This document shows positions 9,419-30,539 of a DNA stretch of 64,000 bases, piece by piece. The position numbers and the translations under genes are program-made. The DNA lies in contig JACKIH010000003.1 of NCBI GenBank assembly GCA_020638575.1, forward strand, positions 1,531,501 through 1,595,500, written 5' to 3'. Positions within the stretch are counted from its first letter, which is position 1; each line of letters opens with the position of its first letter. Source of the DNA: Rhodospirillaceae bacterium. GTDB lineage: Bacteria; Pseudomonadota; Alphaproteobacteria; DSM-16000; Inquilinaceae. The notes beneath the pieces were generated by a model. The model saw only the letters and a program-made list of their open reading frames with translations. It had not been told where the DNA came from and searched no databases.

Positions 9419-9745
9419 CTAGTCGATGACTTCGCCGGACCGCTTGGCAAAGCGGACCTTGCGACCGTCTTCGAGGAACTTGAAACCGACCCGGGTCGGC
9501 GTTTCGCCGCTGGCCTTGGGGTCGATGTGGGCCAGGTTGGAGATGTGGATCGCCGCCTCTTTCTCGACGATCCCGCCCGGATGCGCCTGGGACGGACGGG
9601 TGTGACGCTTGATCATGTTCACGCCCTGCACGATGGCCCGGTTCTCCTTCGGCAAAACCTTCAGGACCTCGCCGCTCCTGCCCTTGTTGCGCCCGGTGAT
9701 CACCACCACCCGGTCGCCCTTCTTGATCTTCACCTTCGTCGCCAT
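9419..9745 (-). CDS. rplX: 50S ribosomal protein L24 (uL24)
   Basis: 108 residues, intact, start ATG at 9745 sharing a base with the rplN TGA (TGATG); the in-frame GTG one codon upstream lies inside the rplN stop and is not used. The KOW motif GDRVVVITGRNKGRSGEV is at residues 10-27. An early assembly initiator of the large subunit. Confidence 0.96.
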   Translation of the reverse strand: MATKVKIKKGDRVVVITGRNKGRSGEVLKVLPKENRAIVQGVNMIKRHTRPSQAHPGGIVEKEAAIHISNLAHIDPKASGETPTRVGFKFLEDGRKVRFAKRSGEVID

Positions 9746-10113
9746 CACAGCACCTCCGGCGCCAGCGAAATGATCTTCATGTAGCGCTTGGCGCGCAGCT
9801 CACGGGTGACCGGGCCGAAGATGCGGGTCCCGATCGGCTCGCCCTGCTTGTTGATCAGCACCGCGGCGTTGCGGTCGAAGCGGATGGCGGAGCCGTCCTT
9901 GCGCAGGATCTCCTTGGCCGTGCGCACGACCACGGCCTGCATCACGTCGCCCTTCTTCACGCGGCCGCGCGGAATCGCTTCCTTGACCGACACGACGATC
10001 ACGTCGCCGACCGAGGCGTACTTCCGCTTCGAGCCACCCAGCACCTTGATGCACTGCACGCGGCGGGCGCCCGAGTTGTCGGCGACATCCAAGTTGGTTT
10101 CAGCCTGGATCAT
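9745..10113 (-). CDS. rplN: 50S ribosomal protein L14 (uL14)
   Basis: 122 residues, intact and of canonical length. Starts MIQAETNLDVADNSGARR and includes GRVKKGDVMQAVVVRT. It forms part of the intersubunit bridge B8 region. Its stop overlaps the rplX start, so the two are coupled. Confidence 0.97.
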   Translation of the reverse strand: MIQAETNLDVADNSGARRVQCIKVLGGSKRKYASVGDVIVVSVKEAIPRGRVKKGDVMQAVVVRTAKEILRKDGSAIRFDRNAAVLINKQGEPIGTRIFGPVTRELRAKRYMKIISLAPEVL

Positions 10114-10149
10114 GACTCAGAATTCCTTTCTCGCTACCTGCCCGGCCGG

Positions 10150-10386
10150 TCAGGCCTGATCGGTAATCACTTCCCAGGTCTTGCGCTTGGAGATGGGGCG
10201 GCATTCGCGGATGCGAACCGTCTCGCCCACCTTGCAGGCGTTCGCCTCGTCGTGCGCCGCGTACTTCTTGGAGCGGCGGATGAACTTCTTGTACAGCGGG
10301 TGCATCACCTTGGTCTCGACCTTGACCGTCACGGTCTTGTCCATCTTGTCGCTGACCACGACACCCTGCAAAACTCGCCTTGGCAT
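10150..10386 (-). CDS. rpsQ: 30S ribosomal protein S17 (uS17)
   Basis: 78 residues, intact. MPRRVLQGVVVSDKMDKTVT and the OB-fold signature HPLYKKFIRRSKKYAAHDE are diagnostic. A primary 16S rRNA-binding protein of the 30S body. Follows rpmC by 29 bases. Confidence 0.97.
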   Translation of the reverse strand: MPRRVLQGVVVSDKMDKTVTVKVETKVMHPLYKKFIRRSKKYAAHDEANACKVGETVRIRECRPISKRKTWEVITDQA

Positions 10387-10415
10387 GGCTTTATCCTCTG
10401 GTCTCCGTGGCGGCG

Positions 10416-10613
10416 TTACGACGCGGCGCCCGCGCGCTGGCCGATGATGGTCTTGACCCGCGCGATGGAGCGGCGGACCTGCCGCCGGCGCGCGGTGTTC
10501 TCCAGCTGCCCGCTGGCGGCCTGGAAGCGCAGGTTGAAGGCTTCCTTGCGCAGGCCCAGCAGCATGTCCTTCAGCTCGTCGTCGGTCTTGGCGCGAAGGT
10601 CTTCGGGTTTCAT
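10416..10613 (-). CDS. rpmC: 50S ribosomal protein L29 (uL29)
   Basis: 65 residues, intact, two-helix hairpin. MKPEDLRAKTDDELKDML and LRFQAASGQLENTARRRQVR are typical. Located at the tunnel exit, where trigger factor and SRP dock with uL23. Starts three bases after the rplP stop. Confidence 0.96.
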   Translation of the reverse strand: MKPEDLRAKTDDELKDMLLGLRKEAFNLRFQAASGQLENTARRRQVRRSIARVKTIIGQRAGAAS

Positions 10614-10616
10614 GGC

Positions 10617-11036
10617 CTAATCCTCCTCGCCCAGGCGCGACACGAAGCGGGTCTGCAGCGGCAGCTTGGCGGCCGCCAGCTCGAAGGCCCGCCGGGCCAC
10701 GTCGCGCGGCACGCCGTCGATCTCGAACATGATGCGGCCGGGCTTGACGCGGGCGGCCCAGTATTCCGGCGTGCCCTTGCCCTTGCCCTGGCGCACTTCG
10801 GCCGGCTTCTGCGACACCGGCACGTCCGGGAAGATGCGGATCCAGACCCGGCCGGCGCGCTTCATGTGGCGCGTCATGGCGCGGCGCGCGGCCTCGATCT
10901 GGCGCGCGGTGACCCGGTTCGGCGTCGTCGCCTTCAGGCCGTACGATCCGAAGTTCAAATCAGTTCCGCCCTTGGCATTGCCATGGATGCGGCCCTTGTG
11001 GGCCTTGCGGAACTTGGTTCTCTTGGGACTCAGCAT
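10617..11036 (-). CDS. rplP: 50S ribosomal protein L16 (uL16)
   Basis: 139 residues, intact. MLSPKRTKFRKAHKGRIHG at the N-terminus and RQIEAARRAMTRHMKRAGRV are diagnostic. It lies near the A-site and peptidyl-transferase centre. Upstream rpsC ends at 11067 when its indels are allowed for; the continuous frame there would wrongly run into rplP. Confidence 0.97.
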   Translation of the reverse strand: MLSPKRTKFRKAHKGRIHGNAKGGTDLNFGSYGLKATTPNRVTARQIEAARRAMTRHMKRAGRVWIRIFPDVPVSQKPAEVRQGKGKGTPEYWAARVKPGRIMFEIDGVPRDVARRAFELAAAKLPLQTRFVSRLGEED

Positions 11037-11066
11037 GGGTCCGTCGCTTTCTCGCTACCTGGGTCG

Positions 11067-11742
11067 TTAACGCTGGGGCTGCTGCTCGAGCGCCCGTTTC
11101 TCCCCGCCATGGGATCGTGGGCCATGATCTCGCCCTTGAAGACCCACACCTTGACGCCGCAGGTGCCGTAGGTGGTGTTGGCCGTGGCGGTGCCGTAGTC
11201 GATGTCGGCGCGCAGCGTATGCAGCGGCACCCGGCCCTCGCGGTACCACACCGTGCGCGCGATTTCGGCGCCGCCCAGGCGGCCGGCGCAGTTGATGCGG
11301 ATGCCCTCGGCGCCCAGCCGCATGGCGTTCTGCACCGCCCGCTTCATCGCGCGGCGGAAGGCCACCGGCGCTCCAGCTGCTGGCGATGTTCTCGGCCACC
11401 AGCTGGGCGTCGATCTCCGGCTTGCGGATCTCGACGATGTTCAGGTGCACGTCGCCGCCGGTCATGCGGCTGAGCTCCTGGCGCAGCTTCTCGATATCCG
11501 CGCCCTTCTTGCCGATCACCACGCCCGGGCGGGCGGTGTGGATGGTGACGCGCGCCTTCTTGGCCGGGCGCTCGATGACCACGCGCGACACGCCGGCCTG
11601 GGCCAGGCGCTTTTCAGGAGTTCGCGGATCTGCAGGTCCTCGTGCAGCAGCTTCGGATAGCCGCGCCGTCCGCGAACCAGCGGCTGTCCCAGGTGCGGTT
11701 GATGCCGACGCGGAGCCCGATCGGATTGACTTTCTGACCCAT
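11067..11742 (-). CDS. rpsC: 30S ribosomal protein S3 (uS3), frameshifted
   Basis: Starts MGQKVNPIGLRVGINRTWDS at 11742; the ATG overlaps the rplV TAA. The KH domain is visible as KKARVTIHTARPGVVIGKKG and the C-terminal part as GAEGIRINCAGRLGGAEIAR and DYGTATANTTYGTCGVKVW. It ends GEKRALEQQPQR at the TAA 11067-11069. It sits at the mRNA entry channel with helicase function. Frame changes near 11660, 11615, 11375 and 11100. Confidence 0.9.
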
Positions 11743-12131
11743 TAGTCCTCTTCCTCCTCGAGTTCGCGCACCACGACGGTCAGGTTGCTGAACGGCTTTT
11801 CGATCTGCGCCGACGCGGCCGCGGGCGCGGGCGCGGAAGCGCTTCATCACCAGGGCCTTGCCGACGAAGGCCTCGGCCACGTACAGGCGGTCGACGTCCA
11901 GCTCGTGGTTGTTCTCGGCGTTGGCGATGGCCGACTGCAGCACCTTCTTGACGTCGCCGGCGACGCGGCGCTTGCGAGAAGGTCAGCTCCGCCAGGGCCG
12001 GTCGACGCTTCGCTTGCCGCGGATCGACTGGGCGACCAGGTTCAGCTTGCGCGGGCTGGTGCGCAGCTGCTGCTGGCGAACGCCATGGCCTCGTTGTCGG
12101 CCAACGCGCGATCGGCGGATTTCTTGCCCAT
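11742..12131 (-). CDS. rplV: 50S ribosomal protein L22 (uL22), frameshifted
   Basis: Starts MGKKSADRALADNEAMAF at 12131. Further segments are SPRKLNLVAQSIRGK, LQSAIANAENNHELDVDRLY and VGKALVMKRFRARARGR, a standard uL22 with the beta-hairpin that lines the exit tunnel. It ends in an acidic tail at TAA 11742-11744, overlapping the rpsC ATG. Slips lie near 12070, 12000, 11975 and 11820. A first-frame reading appears to continue directly from rpsS, which is an indel artefact. Confidence 0.88.
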
Positions 12132-12133
12132 GG

Positions 12134-12413
12134 TCAGCTTCCTCTTCGCTTTCTTGTCGGCGGCGTGACCGTAGTAGGTCCGCGTCGGCGAGTATTCCCC
12201 GAACTTCTGGCCGATCATCTCCTCGGTGACGAGCACCGGGATATGCTTCTGGCCATTGTAGACCCCGAAGGTGAGGCCGACGAACTGGGGCAGGATGGTG
12301 GAGCGGCGCGACCAGATCTTGATGACCTCGTTGCGGCCCGACTCGCGGGACTTTTCGGCCTTCTTGAGGACATAGGAGTCGACAAAGGGGCCTTTCCAAA
12401 CGGAACGCGACAT
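12134..12413 (-). CDS. rpsS: 30S ribosomal protein S19 (uS19), one indel at the stop
   Basis: MSRSVWKGPFVDSYVLKKA through NEVIKIWSRRSTILPQFVG and FGEYSPTRTYYGHAADKKAK is complete uS19 of the 30S head. The expected stop after KAKRK reads AAG CTGA instead of AAG TGA, so one extra C joins it to rplV. Removing that base restores the normal length of about 92 residues. Confidence 0.92.
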
Positions 12414-12416
12414 GTG

Positions 12417-13258
12417 TTAGCGACCCTTCTTCTTGGCGTGGCGCGAGCGGATGATGAGCTGCGTCGACGCTTTTTTCTTGTTGCGGGTCCGCGCGCCCTT
12501 GGTGGGTTTGCCCCACGGGGTCACCGGGTGACGGCCGCCCGAGGTGCGGCCTTCGCCGCCGCCGTGCGGGTGGTCGATCGGGTTCATGACCACACCCCGG
12601 ACCGAGGGACGCTTGCCGTAGTGGCGGTTGCGCCCGGCCTTGCCGAGGTTCTGGTTGGAGTTGTCCGGGTTGGAGACGGCGCCGATGGTGGCCATGCATT
12701 CCTGACGGACCATGCGCAGCTCGCCCGAGGACAGGCGGATCTGGGCGTAGCCGCCGTCACGGCCGACGAACTGGGCGTAGGTGCCCGCGGCGCGCGCGAT
12801 CTGGCCGCCCTTGCCGGGCTTCATCTCGACGTTGTGGACAATGGTGCCGATCGGCATGCCCGAGAACGGCATCGCGTTGCCGGGCTTGATGTCGGCCCGG
12901 GCGGAAGCGATCACCTGGTCGCCCACGGCCAGGCGCTGCGGCGCCAGGATGTAGGCCTGCTCGCCGTCTTCGTAGACGATGAGGGCGATGAAGGCGGTCC
13001 GGTTCGGGTCATATTCCAGCCGCTCGACCGTCGCCATCACGTCGAACTTGCGCGCTTGAAGTCGACCATGCGGTAGCGCGCTTGTGGCCGCCGCCGATGC
13101 GCCGCGCGGTGATGCGGCCGTTGTTGTTGCGCCCGCCCTTCTTGGTCAGGCCCTCGGTCAGGTGCTTGACCGGCTCACCCTTCCACAGGCCGGACCGGTC
13201 GACCAGGACCAGGCCCCGCGCGTGCCGGCGGTCGTCGGTTTGATGCTTTCAGCGCCAT
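12417..13258 (-). CDS. rplB: 50S ribosomal protein L2 (uL2), frameshifted near the N-terminus
   Basis: The C-terminal 200 residues (ATVERLEYDPNRTAFIALIV onward) are intact, including VRGVVMNPIDHPHGGGEGR, whose His is close to the peptidyl-transferase centre. The N-terminal part starts MALK at 13258 and, after corrections near 13250, 13215 and 13050, reads IKPTTAGTRG, GEPVKHLTEGLTKKGGRNNN and GGGHKRRYRMVDF. It binds helix 66 and the intersubunit bridge. The total length is normal, about 276 residues. Confidence 0.92.
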
Positions 13259-13278
13259 CGCTCAGCTCTTTCCCCGCG

Positions 13279-13618
13279 TCAGACGCCGGTCGTCACGTCG
13301 ATCTGCGAATGGCCCTCGGCCAGGGTCACGATCGCCTTCTTGATCGTCGGAACGGCGTGCCCGCATGCGGCCGCGGAAACCGCTTGGTCTTGCCCTTCTG
13401 CGCGCAGGTGTTGACCGCCGTCACCTTGACCTTGAACAGGTCCTCTCGACCGCGGCCTTGATCTCCGGCTTGTTGGCGTCCAGGGGCACCTTGAAGGACA
13501 CCTGGTTGTGCTCGGAGATCATGGTCGACTTCTCGGTGATGACCGGAGCGCGGATCATCTCGTACATCCGCTCGCGGCTGATCGGCTGGACCTTCAGGGT
13601 ACTGGCCATCTTGCTCAT
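13279..13618 (-). CDS. rplW: 50S ribosomal protein L23 (uL23), frameshifted
   Basis: The start MSKMASTLKVQPISRERMYE overlaps the rplD stop by four bases (ATGA). RAPVITEKSTM and VPLDANKPEIKAAVE are clear uL23. After a slip near 13450, VKVTAVNT follows, then a KGKTKRFRGR-like stretch and IVTLAEG, with the end DVTTGV at TGA 13279-13281. It is the docking site for trigger factor and SRP at the tunnel exit. Confidence 0.88.
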
Positions 13619-14254
13619 TTCAGCCGCTCCTCCAGCTGCTCGACGGCGTCCTTGGTCAGCACCAGCTTGTCGCGGCGCAGGATGTCGTACACGTTGGCGC
13701 CCTGCTGCGGCAGCACGTCGACCATCGGCAGGTTGCGCGCGCGCGGCGCGGCGCAGACTTGTCGTCCACCGCCGCACCGTCGATGATCAGGGCCGAAGCC
13801 GACAGGCCAGAGCCCGGCCAGCTGCGCGCGCAGCGCCTTGGTCTTGTGGCTGTCGGTCGGGCCGCCGTCTCCAGCACCACCAGCTGGCCGCCGGCCTGCC
13901 TTGGCCGACAGCGCGTGGCTTGAGGCCCAGCTTGCGCACCTTCTTCGGCAGCTTGACCTCGTGGTCGCGCACCACCGGGCCGAAGATCGTGCCCGCCGCC
14001 GCGGAACTGCGGCGACGCGGGTCGATCCCTGGCGGGCGCGGCCGGTGCCCTTCTGCTTGAAGGGCTTCTTGGTGGTGCCGCTGACCTCGCTGCGCCCTTG
14101 GTCTTGTGCGTGCCGGCGCGGCGCTTGGCCAGGCTGCCAGTTGCACCATGCGGTGGAGCAGGTCGGCGCGCGGCTCCGACGCCGAAGATCGGCGTCGTCG
14201 AGCTCGATCTCGCCGACCTCTTTGTTGTCCAGGCTGATCACCGTCGCACTTCAT
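13615..14254 (-). CDS. rplD: 50S ribosomal protein L4 (uL4), frameshifted
   Basis: With one extra base removed near the ATG at 14254 the N-terminus reads MKATVISLDNKEVGEIELDD. Then come GTTKKPFKQKGTGRARQGST, GPVVRDHEVKLPKKVRKLGL, SHKTKALRAQL and LPQQGANVYDILRRDKLVLT, ending at EERLK. It lines the exit tunnel; in E. coli it also autoregulates the S10 operon. At least five indels. Confidence 0.88.
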
Positions 14255-14260
14255 GGCCGC

Positions 14261-15109
14261 TTATTCCTTCTTCTCGTCGGGTCGGACGGCGGGCGCGCGT
14301 CGCGTCAGGGGCTTCCGGCGCGGCGGCGTCGGCGGCCTGCCCCGTCGGCCCTCGGCAACGCATCGGCGGGTGCGGCACCGCGCCGGCGCGCTTCCGCTTC
14401 GGGGCCAGCGTCCGGCGCCTTGCGCACGGCCGCCTCGGCATCGGCACGCCGTCCGGCAGCGCGCCTTCACGGCATCGCTTGACCGCGTCAGGACCCAGCC
14501 GCCCCGCCCTTGGGACCCGGCACCGCGCCGCGCACCAGGATCAGGCCGCGGGCCGTCGTCGGTCGACACCACCTCCAGGTTCTGCACGGTCACCCGCTTG
14601 TCGCCCAGCTGGCCGGCCATCTTCTTGCCCTTTGAACACCTTGCCCGGGGTCCTGGCACTGGCCGGTGGAGCCATGGGCTGCGGTGGAGATCGACACGCC
14701 GTGCGAGGCGCGCAGACCGCCGAAGTTGTGCCGCTTCATGGCACCGGCGAAGCCCTTGCCGATGGAGGTGCCGATGACGTCGACGAACTGGCCGGCGACG
14801 AAGTGGCTGGCCGCCAGCTCGTCGCCGACGTCGAGCAGCGCGTCGGCGCTGACGCGGAACTCCACCAGCTTCGCTTGGGCTCGACCTTGCGCCTTGGCGA
14901 AGTGGCCGCGCATGGGCTTGGTCACGTTCTTCACCTTGGCCCGGCCGCAGCCATCTGCAGCGCGCGGTATAGCCGTCCTTCTCCGCGGTGCGCTGCGCCA
15001 CGACCTGGCAGCCGTCCACCTTCAGCACGGTCACCGGCACGTGGCGCCCGTCGTCGTCGAAGACGCGCGTCATGCCCAGCTTCTGTGCGATCACAAACCG
15101 GTTCGCATC
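14261..15109 (-). CDS. rplC: 50S ribosomal protein L3 (uL3), heavily frameshifted
   Basis: MRTG at 15109 then, after a slip, IAQKLGMTRVFDDDGRHVPV, VLKVDGCQVVAQRTAEKDGY, KNVTKPMRGHFAK, VIGTSIGKGFAGAMKRHNFG, ASHGVSIS and GKKMAGQLGDKRVTVQNLEV are all hallmarks of uL3. The protein ends with an Ala/Arg-rich tail and EKKE at TAA 14261-14263. It is one of the first proteins to bind 23S rRNA. Many indels; the C-terminal 50 residues cannot be read reliably. Confidence 0.87.
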   Translation of the reverse strand, partial: DANRFVIAQKLGMTRVFDDDGRHVPVTVLKVDGCQVVAQRTAEKDGYTARCRWLRPGQGEERDQAHARPLRQGARSSPSEAGGVPRQRRRAARRRRRAGGQPLRRRPVRRRHRHLHRQGLRRCHEAAQLRRSARLARRVDLHRSPWLHRPVPGPRARCSKGKKMAGQLGDKRVTVQNLEVVSTDDGPRPDPGARRGAGSQGRGGWVLTRSSDAVKARCRTACRCRGGRAQGAGRWPRSGSAPARCRTRRCVAEGRRGRPPTPPRRKPLTRRAPAVRPDEKKE

Positions 15110-15136
15110 TTTCTCTGCCTCTTTGGCGCCGCGCCC

Positions 15137-15458
<322 letters not shown>

Positions 15459-15569
15459 GGCTATGCCGCCGCCCGTCGCCCAATTCCGTTCGATCCGGCC
15501 CCGCCCGGCTTCCGGCCAAACGGGCGGGCCGCCCCTCGCGGGCGTACCCTGCCCTCCGAAACCGCGCTC

Positions 15570-16763
<1,194 letters not shown>

Positions 16764-16812
16764 TGCTCGTCTCTCTCCGTCTTGCCGCAGCCCGCGGTTC
16801 AACCCAGCCCGA

Positions 16813-18912
<2,100 letters not shown>

Positions 18913-18940
18913 GGGGCTCTCCCCCAGCTGTCTCGCCTGG

Positions 18941-19417
18941 TTACCAGCGGTAATGCGAGAAGGCCGCGTTGGCCTCCGCCATCCGGTGCGTGTCCTCCGC
19001 GCTTCTTCACCGCGGCGCCCGCGTTGTTGGCGGCGTCCAGCAGCTCGTTCGACAGCCGGTCGACCATGGTGGTTTCCGAACGCTTGCGCGCGCGCCGCGC
19101 CGATCAGCCAGCGGATGGCCAGCGCCTGCGCGCGCTCGGCCGCACTTCGACCGGCACCTGGTAGGTGGCACCGCCGACGCGGCGCGAGCGCACTTCCACC
19201 TGCGGCTTCACGTTGTCAGAGCGCCTCGTGGAACACCTTCACGGGATCGCCCTTCGCGCTTCTGCTCGATGCGCTCGAACGCGCCGTAGACGATGCGCTC
19301 GGCGACGGACTTCTTGCCGTCCAGCATCAGGCTGTTCATGAACTTGGTGACCACCAGATCGCCGAACTTGGGATCCGGCAGGATCTCCCGCTTCTCGGCG
19401 CGGTGACGACGCGACAT
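18941..19417 (-). CDS. rpsG: 30S ribosomal protein S7 (uS7), frameshifted
   Basis: MSRRHRAEKREILPDPKFGD then LVVTKFMNSLMLDGKKSVAE is intact from 19417. Slips near 19250, 19220, 19140 and 19090 interrupt the middle. The end, FSHYRW, stops at TAA 18941-18943 and gives the normal length of about 157 residues. It is the 16S 3' major-domain organiser; in E. coli it is a translational repressor of the str operon. It follows rpsL by 20 bases. Confidence 0.9.
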
Positions 19418-19437
19418 GTCGGTCGATCCTCTCCGTC

Positions 19438-19813
19438 CTACTTCGGCCGCTTGGCGCCGTACTTCGACCGGCGCTGGCGGCGGTCGCACGCCCCCTGGGT
19501 GTCCAGCGTGCCGCGGATGATGTGGTAGCGAACGCCCGGCAGGTCCTTCACGCGGCCGCCGCGGATCATCACCACCGAGTGCTCCTGCAGGTTGTGGCCC
19601 TCGCCGGGGATGTAGCTGGTCACCTCGAAGCCGTTGGTCAGGCGCACGCGCGCGCGACCTTGCGCAGCGCGGAGTTCGGCTTCTTCGGCGTCGTCGTATA
19701 GACGCGCGTGCACACGCCGCGCTTCTGCGGGCACGCCTCCAGCGCCGGCACCTTGTTCCGCTTGGCGCCTTCGGCTTGCGCGGCTTGCGGATCAACTGGT
19801 TGATCGTCGGCAT
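19438..19813 (-). CDS. rpsL: 30S ribosomal protein S12 (uS12), frameshifted
   Basis: Starts MPTINQLIRKPRKPK at 19813. An indel near 19765 shifts the frame; VPALEACPQKRGVCTRVYTT and TPKKPNSALRKVARV appear in another frame, then RLTNGFEVTSYIPGEGHNLQ onward is intact to YGAKRPK. The Lys in TPKKPNS, the usual streptomycin-resistance position, is wild type. It sits at the decoding centre. Confidence 0.92.
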
Positions 19814-20241
19814 TTCATCTTCGTCTCTCGTTCGTCGACACAGAAAACCGGCCCCGATCCAAAGCCCTGTCGGAGCAAAACGTCCAAACCGACCGTCGCC
19901 GGCATCTCGGCGCCGCACAAGGGCACGCCGGGTATCCCGCGACGACATCTGCATGCGGCGCGAGGCTCCTCGTCGGTCGCGATCGCCTGTACCCGACCCG
20001 GCATCCCGCACCCACAGGACAACGGTGCGCGTCTAAGGTGACGCTGCCTCCCGGGAAAGGCTTACAGCCAACTCCCGAACTGGGCGGGGCGGACTACTAG
20101 GCGGCCTGCCCCGCGTCAAGCGCAGCAGAAACGCGCTCTTTCGCGTCAAATTCCGTCGCTGACGCGCGTCGGCCCGCCCTGCAGCCGCAGCGCCGGGGGT
20201 TGCGGAGACGTCCCCCGGCCGCCCCCTGCCTGCGCGCCGGC
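19814..20241 (-). other. Gene-free stretch between rpoC and rpsL
   Basis: 428 bases without a convincing gene. The only promoter-like feature is TTGACG (20119-20114 on the minus strand) with a 17-base spacer to TAGTCC (20096-20091), a good -35 but poor -10. It could start the rpsL-rpsG-fusA-tuf transcript. I found no clear Rho-independent terminator for rpoC here. A ribosome-binding-like GGGAGG at about 20052 is not followed by an open frame that resembles a known protein. Confidence 0.35.
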
Positions 20242-24632
<4,391 letters not shown>

Positions 24633-24714
24633 GCACCAACTCCCGTGGGCTTGCGAACCGATGGGGTGCGGCTCGGCGCCGAACGCCGGACCGGATACGG
24701 ATCATTCAACAAGA

Positions 24715-28902
<4,188 letters not shown>

Positions 28903-29047
28903 CTATGCCCCTCGCTGCCCCGATGCGGTCCCGCGTCCGGGTCCCGTTCGGTTCCAACCACGCTTCCGGTCCGGGCACCGCCGCGGCATTGGGGACGGGC
29001 GCGACGCCGCCCCGTACCCGGCCGGTGCTTTCCGGAGACCGGAATGC

Positions 29048-29089
29048 AAAAACGCCGAGCGGCGGGCAGCCCACACGGGCCGCCCGCCG
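29048..29089 (-). terminator. Attenuator-type terminator between rplL and rpoB
   Basis: On the minus strand an eight-base-pair stem CGGCGGGC / GCCCGCCG (29089-29060) with a 14-base loop is followed after a short GC-rich stretch by a run of five T (29052-29048). The location between rplL and rpoB matches the partial terminator known in other Proteobacteria, where it lowers RNA polymerase relative to L12. Confidence 0.55.
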
Positions 29090-29126
29090 AACGACGACGT
29101 CACTTCAGAAACTTTGCGCTACGCAC

Positions 29127-29519
29127 CTACTTAATGTCGACCTTTGCACCGGCTTCTTCAAGCTGCTTCTTGAGCTTTTCGGCCTCGTCCTTCGGCACGG
29201 CTTCCTTGACCGCCTTCGGCGCACCCTCCACCAGGTCCTTGGCCTCCTTCAGGCCGAGACCGGTGATCGCGCGCACCTCCTTGATGACGTTGATCTTCTT
29301 GTCGCCCACTTCGGCGAGGATCACGTCAAATTCGGTCTTCTCCTCTTCCGGAGCAGCCGCTTCCGCCGCGGCACCGGCCGGCATCATGGGCATCGCACCC
29401 ATGGCCATCGGGGCCGCCGCCGACACGCCCCACTTCTCTTCCAGCAGCTTGGACAGCTCGGCAGCTTCCAAGACGGTCAGGCTGGACAGGTCGTCCACCA
29501 GCTTCTGCAAATCAGCCAT
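29127..29519 (-). CDS. rplL: 50S ribosomal protein L7/L12 (bL12)
   Basis: 130 residues, intact. N-terminal dimerisation domain (LQKLVDDLSSLTVLEAAELS), an Ala/Met-rich hinge at about 40-55, and the factor-binding C-terminal domain with EKTEFDVIL and VRAITGLGLKEAKDLVE. It forms the L10(L12)n stalk that recruits translation factors. It lies 60 bases after rplJ. Confidence 0.97.
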   Translation of the reverse strand: MADLQKLVDDLSSLTVLEAAELSKLLEEKWGVSAAAPMAMGAMPMMPAGAAAEAAAPEEEKTEFDVILAEVGDKKINVIKEVRAITGLGLKEAKDLVEGAPKAVKEAVPKDEAEKLKKQLEEAGAKVDIK

Positions 29520-29579
29520 TTCAGTTCTCTCCTGGTCTCACTTCTGGTTTCGGCATCCGCGTGGGGCCATGGGCCCGGA

Positions 29580-30134
29580 TCACGCCGCCGCCCCCGTCTG
29601 GGAATAGGCTTTGAGCACGTTGACCACCTGGGTCGGCGGTGCCGCGATGACGCGGGCCACCTTGGCGGCCGGCGCCGGGAGAACGCCGACCATGCGCGAC
29701 GCCGGGGCCTGCAGGACGCCGATGATCCTGGCGCGCAGCTCCTCGATCGGCGGCATCTTGGTCAGCGCCTCGACGGCCTCTCCGGTCAGGGTCTGGCTGC
29801 CCAGGCCACCGCCAACGACTGTGAGCTTGTTGTTGCTCTTCTTGGCGTAGTCCCAGACGACCTTGGCGACCGCGATCGGATCGGTTCCGTAGGCCACGGC
29901 GGTGGGCCCGGTGAACAGGCCCTCCAAGTGCTCGAACGCAGTTCCCTTCAGGGCACGGCGGGCAAGCCGGTTCTTGGTCACGCGGAAAGACGCCCCGGCC
30001 TCACGGACCTTGCGCCGCAGGTCGGTCGACTCTGCGACGGTCATGCCCTGGGCATGGGTGATGATCACCGTCTCCGCCGAGAGCAGGCCCTCGTGCAGTT
30101 GGGCGATCTTCTCTTCCTTCTGTGCGCGTTCCAC
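29580..30134 (-). CDS. rplJ: 50S ribosomal protein L10 (uL10)
   Basis: 184 residues from a GTG at 30134 (V-E-R-A-Q-K-E-E-K), with GGAGG six bases upstream; an in-frame ATG at 30209 would add 25 unrelated residues. FRVTKNRLARRALKGTAFEH is typical of the rRNA-binding domain. The C-terminal helix that binds L12 dimers is near AAPPTQVVNVLKAYSQ. It is expected to autoregulate by binding the leader upstream. Confidence 0.95.
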   Translation of the reverse strand: MERAQKEEKIAQLHEGLLSAETVIITHAQGMTVAESTDLRRKVREAGASFRVTKNRLARRALKGTAFEHLEGLFTGPTAVAYGTDPIAVAKVVWDYAKKSNNKLTVVGGGLGSQTLTGEAVEALTKMPPIEELRARIIGVLQAPASRMVGVLPAPAAKVARVIAAPPTQVVNVLKAYSQTGAAA

Positions 30135-30310
30135 GGATTGCCTCCGTTCGGCCCGGTGCCCCGTGCTGCAGCGCGGGTTCCGGGCGTTGCACCCCGGACC
30201 GTCCGGCATGGGGATCGCTCCCGGCCGTCCGGCCCACTCACATTGTCCTGCCCCAGAAGTTCGACCCTGGCCCCGGCCGGCCCTGGCGGGCGGGCGGGGT
30301 GTTGGATCTC

Positions 30311-30385
30311 CTCCCGTCTATGCAGGCGGTTTAAGCCGGATCGCACCGGCACCTGCAGTCTCGGACAGGCTCTGCGGGGTCGATC
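30311..30385 (-). promoter_or_regulatory. Ribosomal protein L10 leader (autoregulatory mRNA element)
   Basis: On the minus strand CCTGTCCGAGACTGCAGGTG pairs in part with CACCTGCA- and CCTGCATAGACGGGAG-like segments, about 180-250 bases upstream of rplJ. The GAGACTGCAGGTG...CCTGCATAGACGG pattern resembles the L10-leader family, in which the L10(L12)4 complex binds a kink-turn and represses rplJL. Recognised by eye only. Confidence 0.5.
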
Positions 30386-30443
30386 GCTCGCCCCCGCACC
30401 ACCCGGGCCGCCGAAGCGGCCGGGAATGGCGTTTCTTCAGTCC

Positions 30444-30527
30444 GGTTCCGGCCCGCTCCCCCACCCGGCTACCCACAGCAGTATCCTGGAATGGGTGGCC
30501 AGGCGGGGCAGCGGGCCGGCGCCGACC
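30444..30527 (+). repeat. Dispersed intergenic palindromic repeat, copy B
   Basis: The right arm GGGTGGCCAGGCGGGGCAGC then GGGCCGGCGCCGACC is complementary to the left arm GGTTCCGGCCCGCTCCCCCA, with a loop of about 25 bases. Same family as the copies at 1168, 43653 and 48961. With the L10 leader it fills the gene-free gap 30135-30539 between rplA and rplJ. Confidence 0.65.
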
Positions 30528-30539
30528 AATCAAAACAAC

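Noticed and set aside
12042..12413. Apparent fusion of S19 with L22
   Set aside because: One extra C removes the rpsS stop (AAG CTGA for AAG TGA). Both proteins are normally separate and neighbouring genes show the same type of indel.
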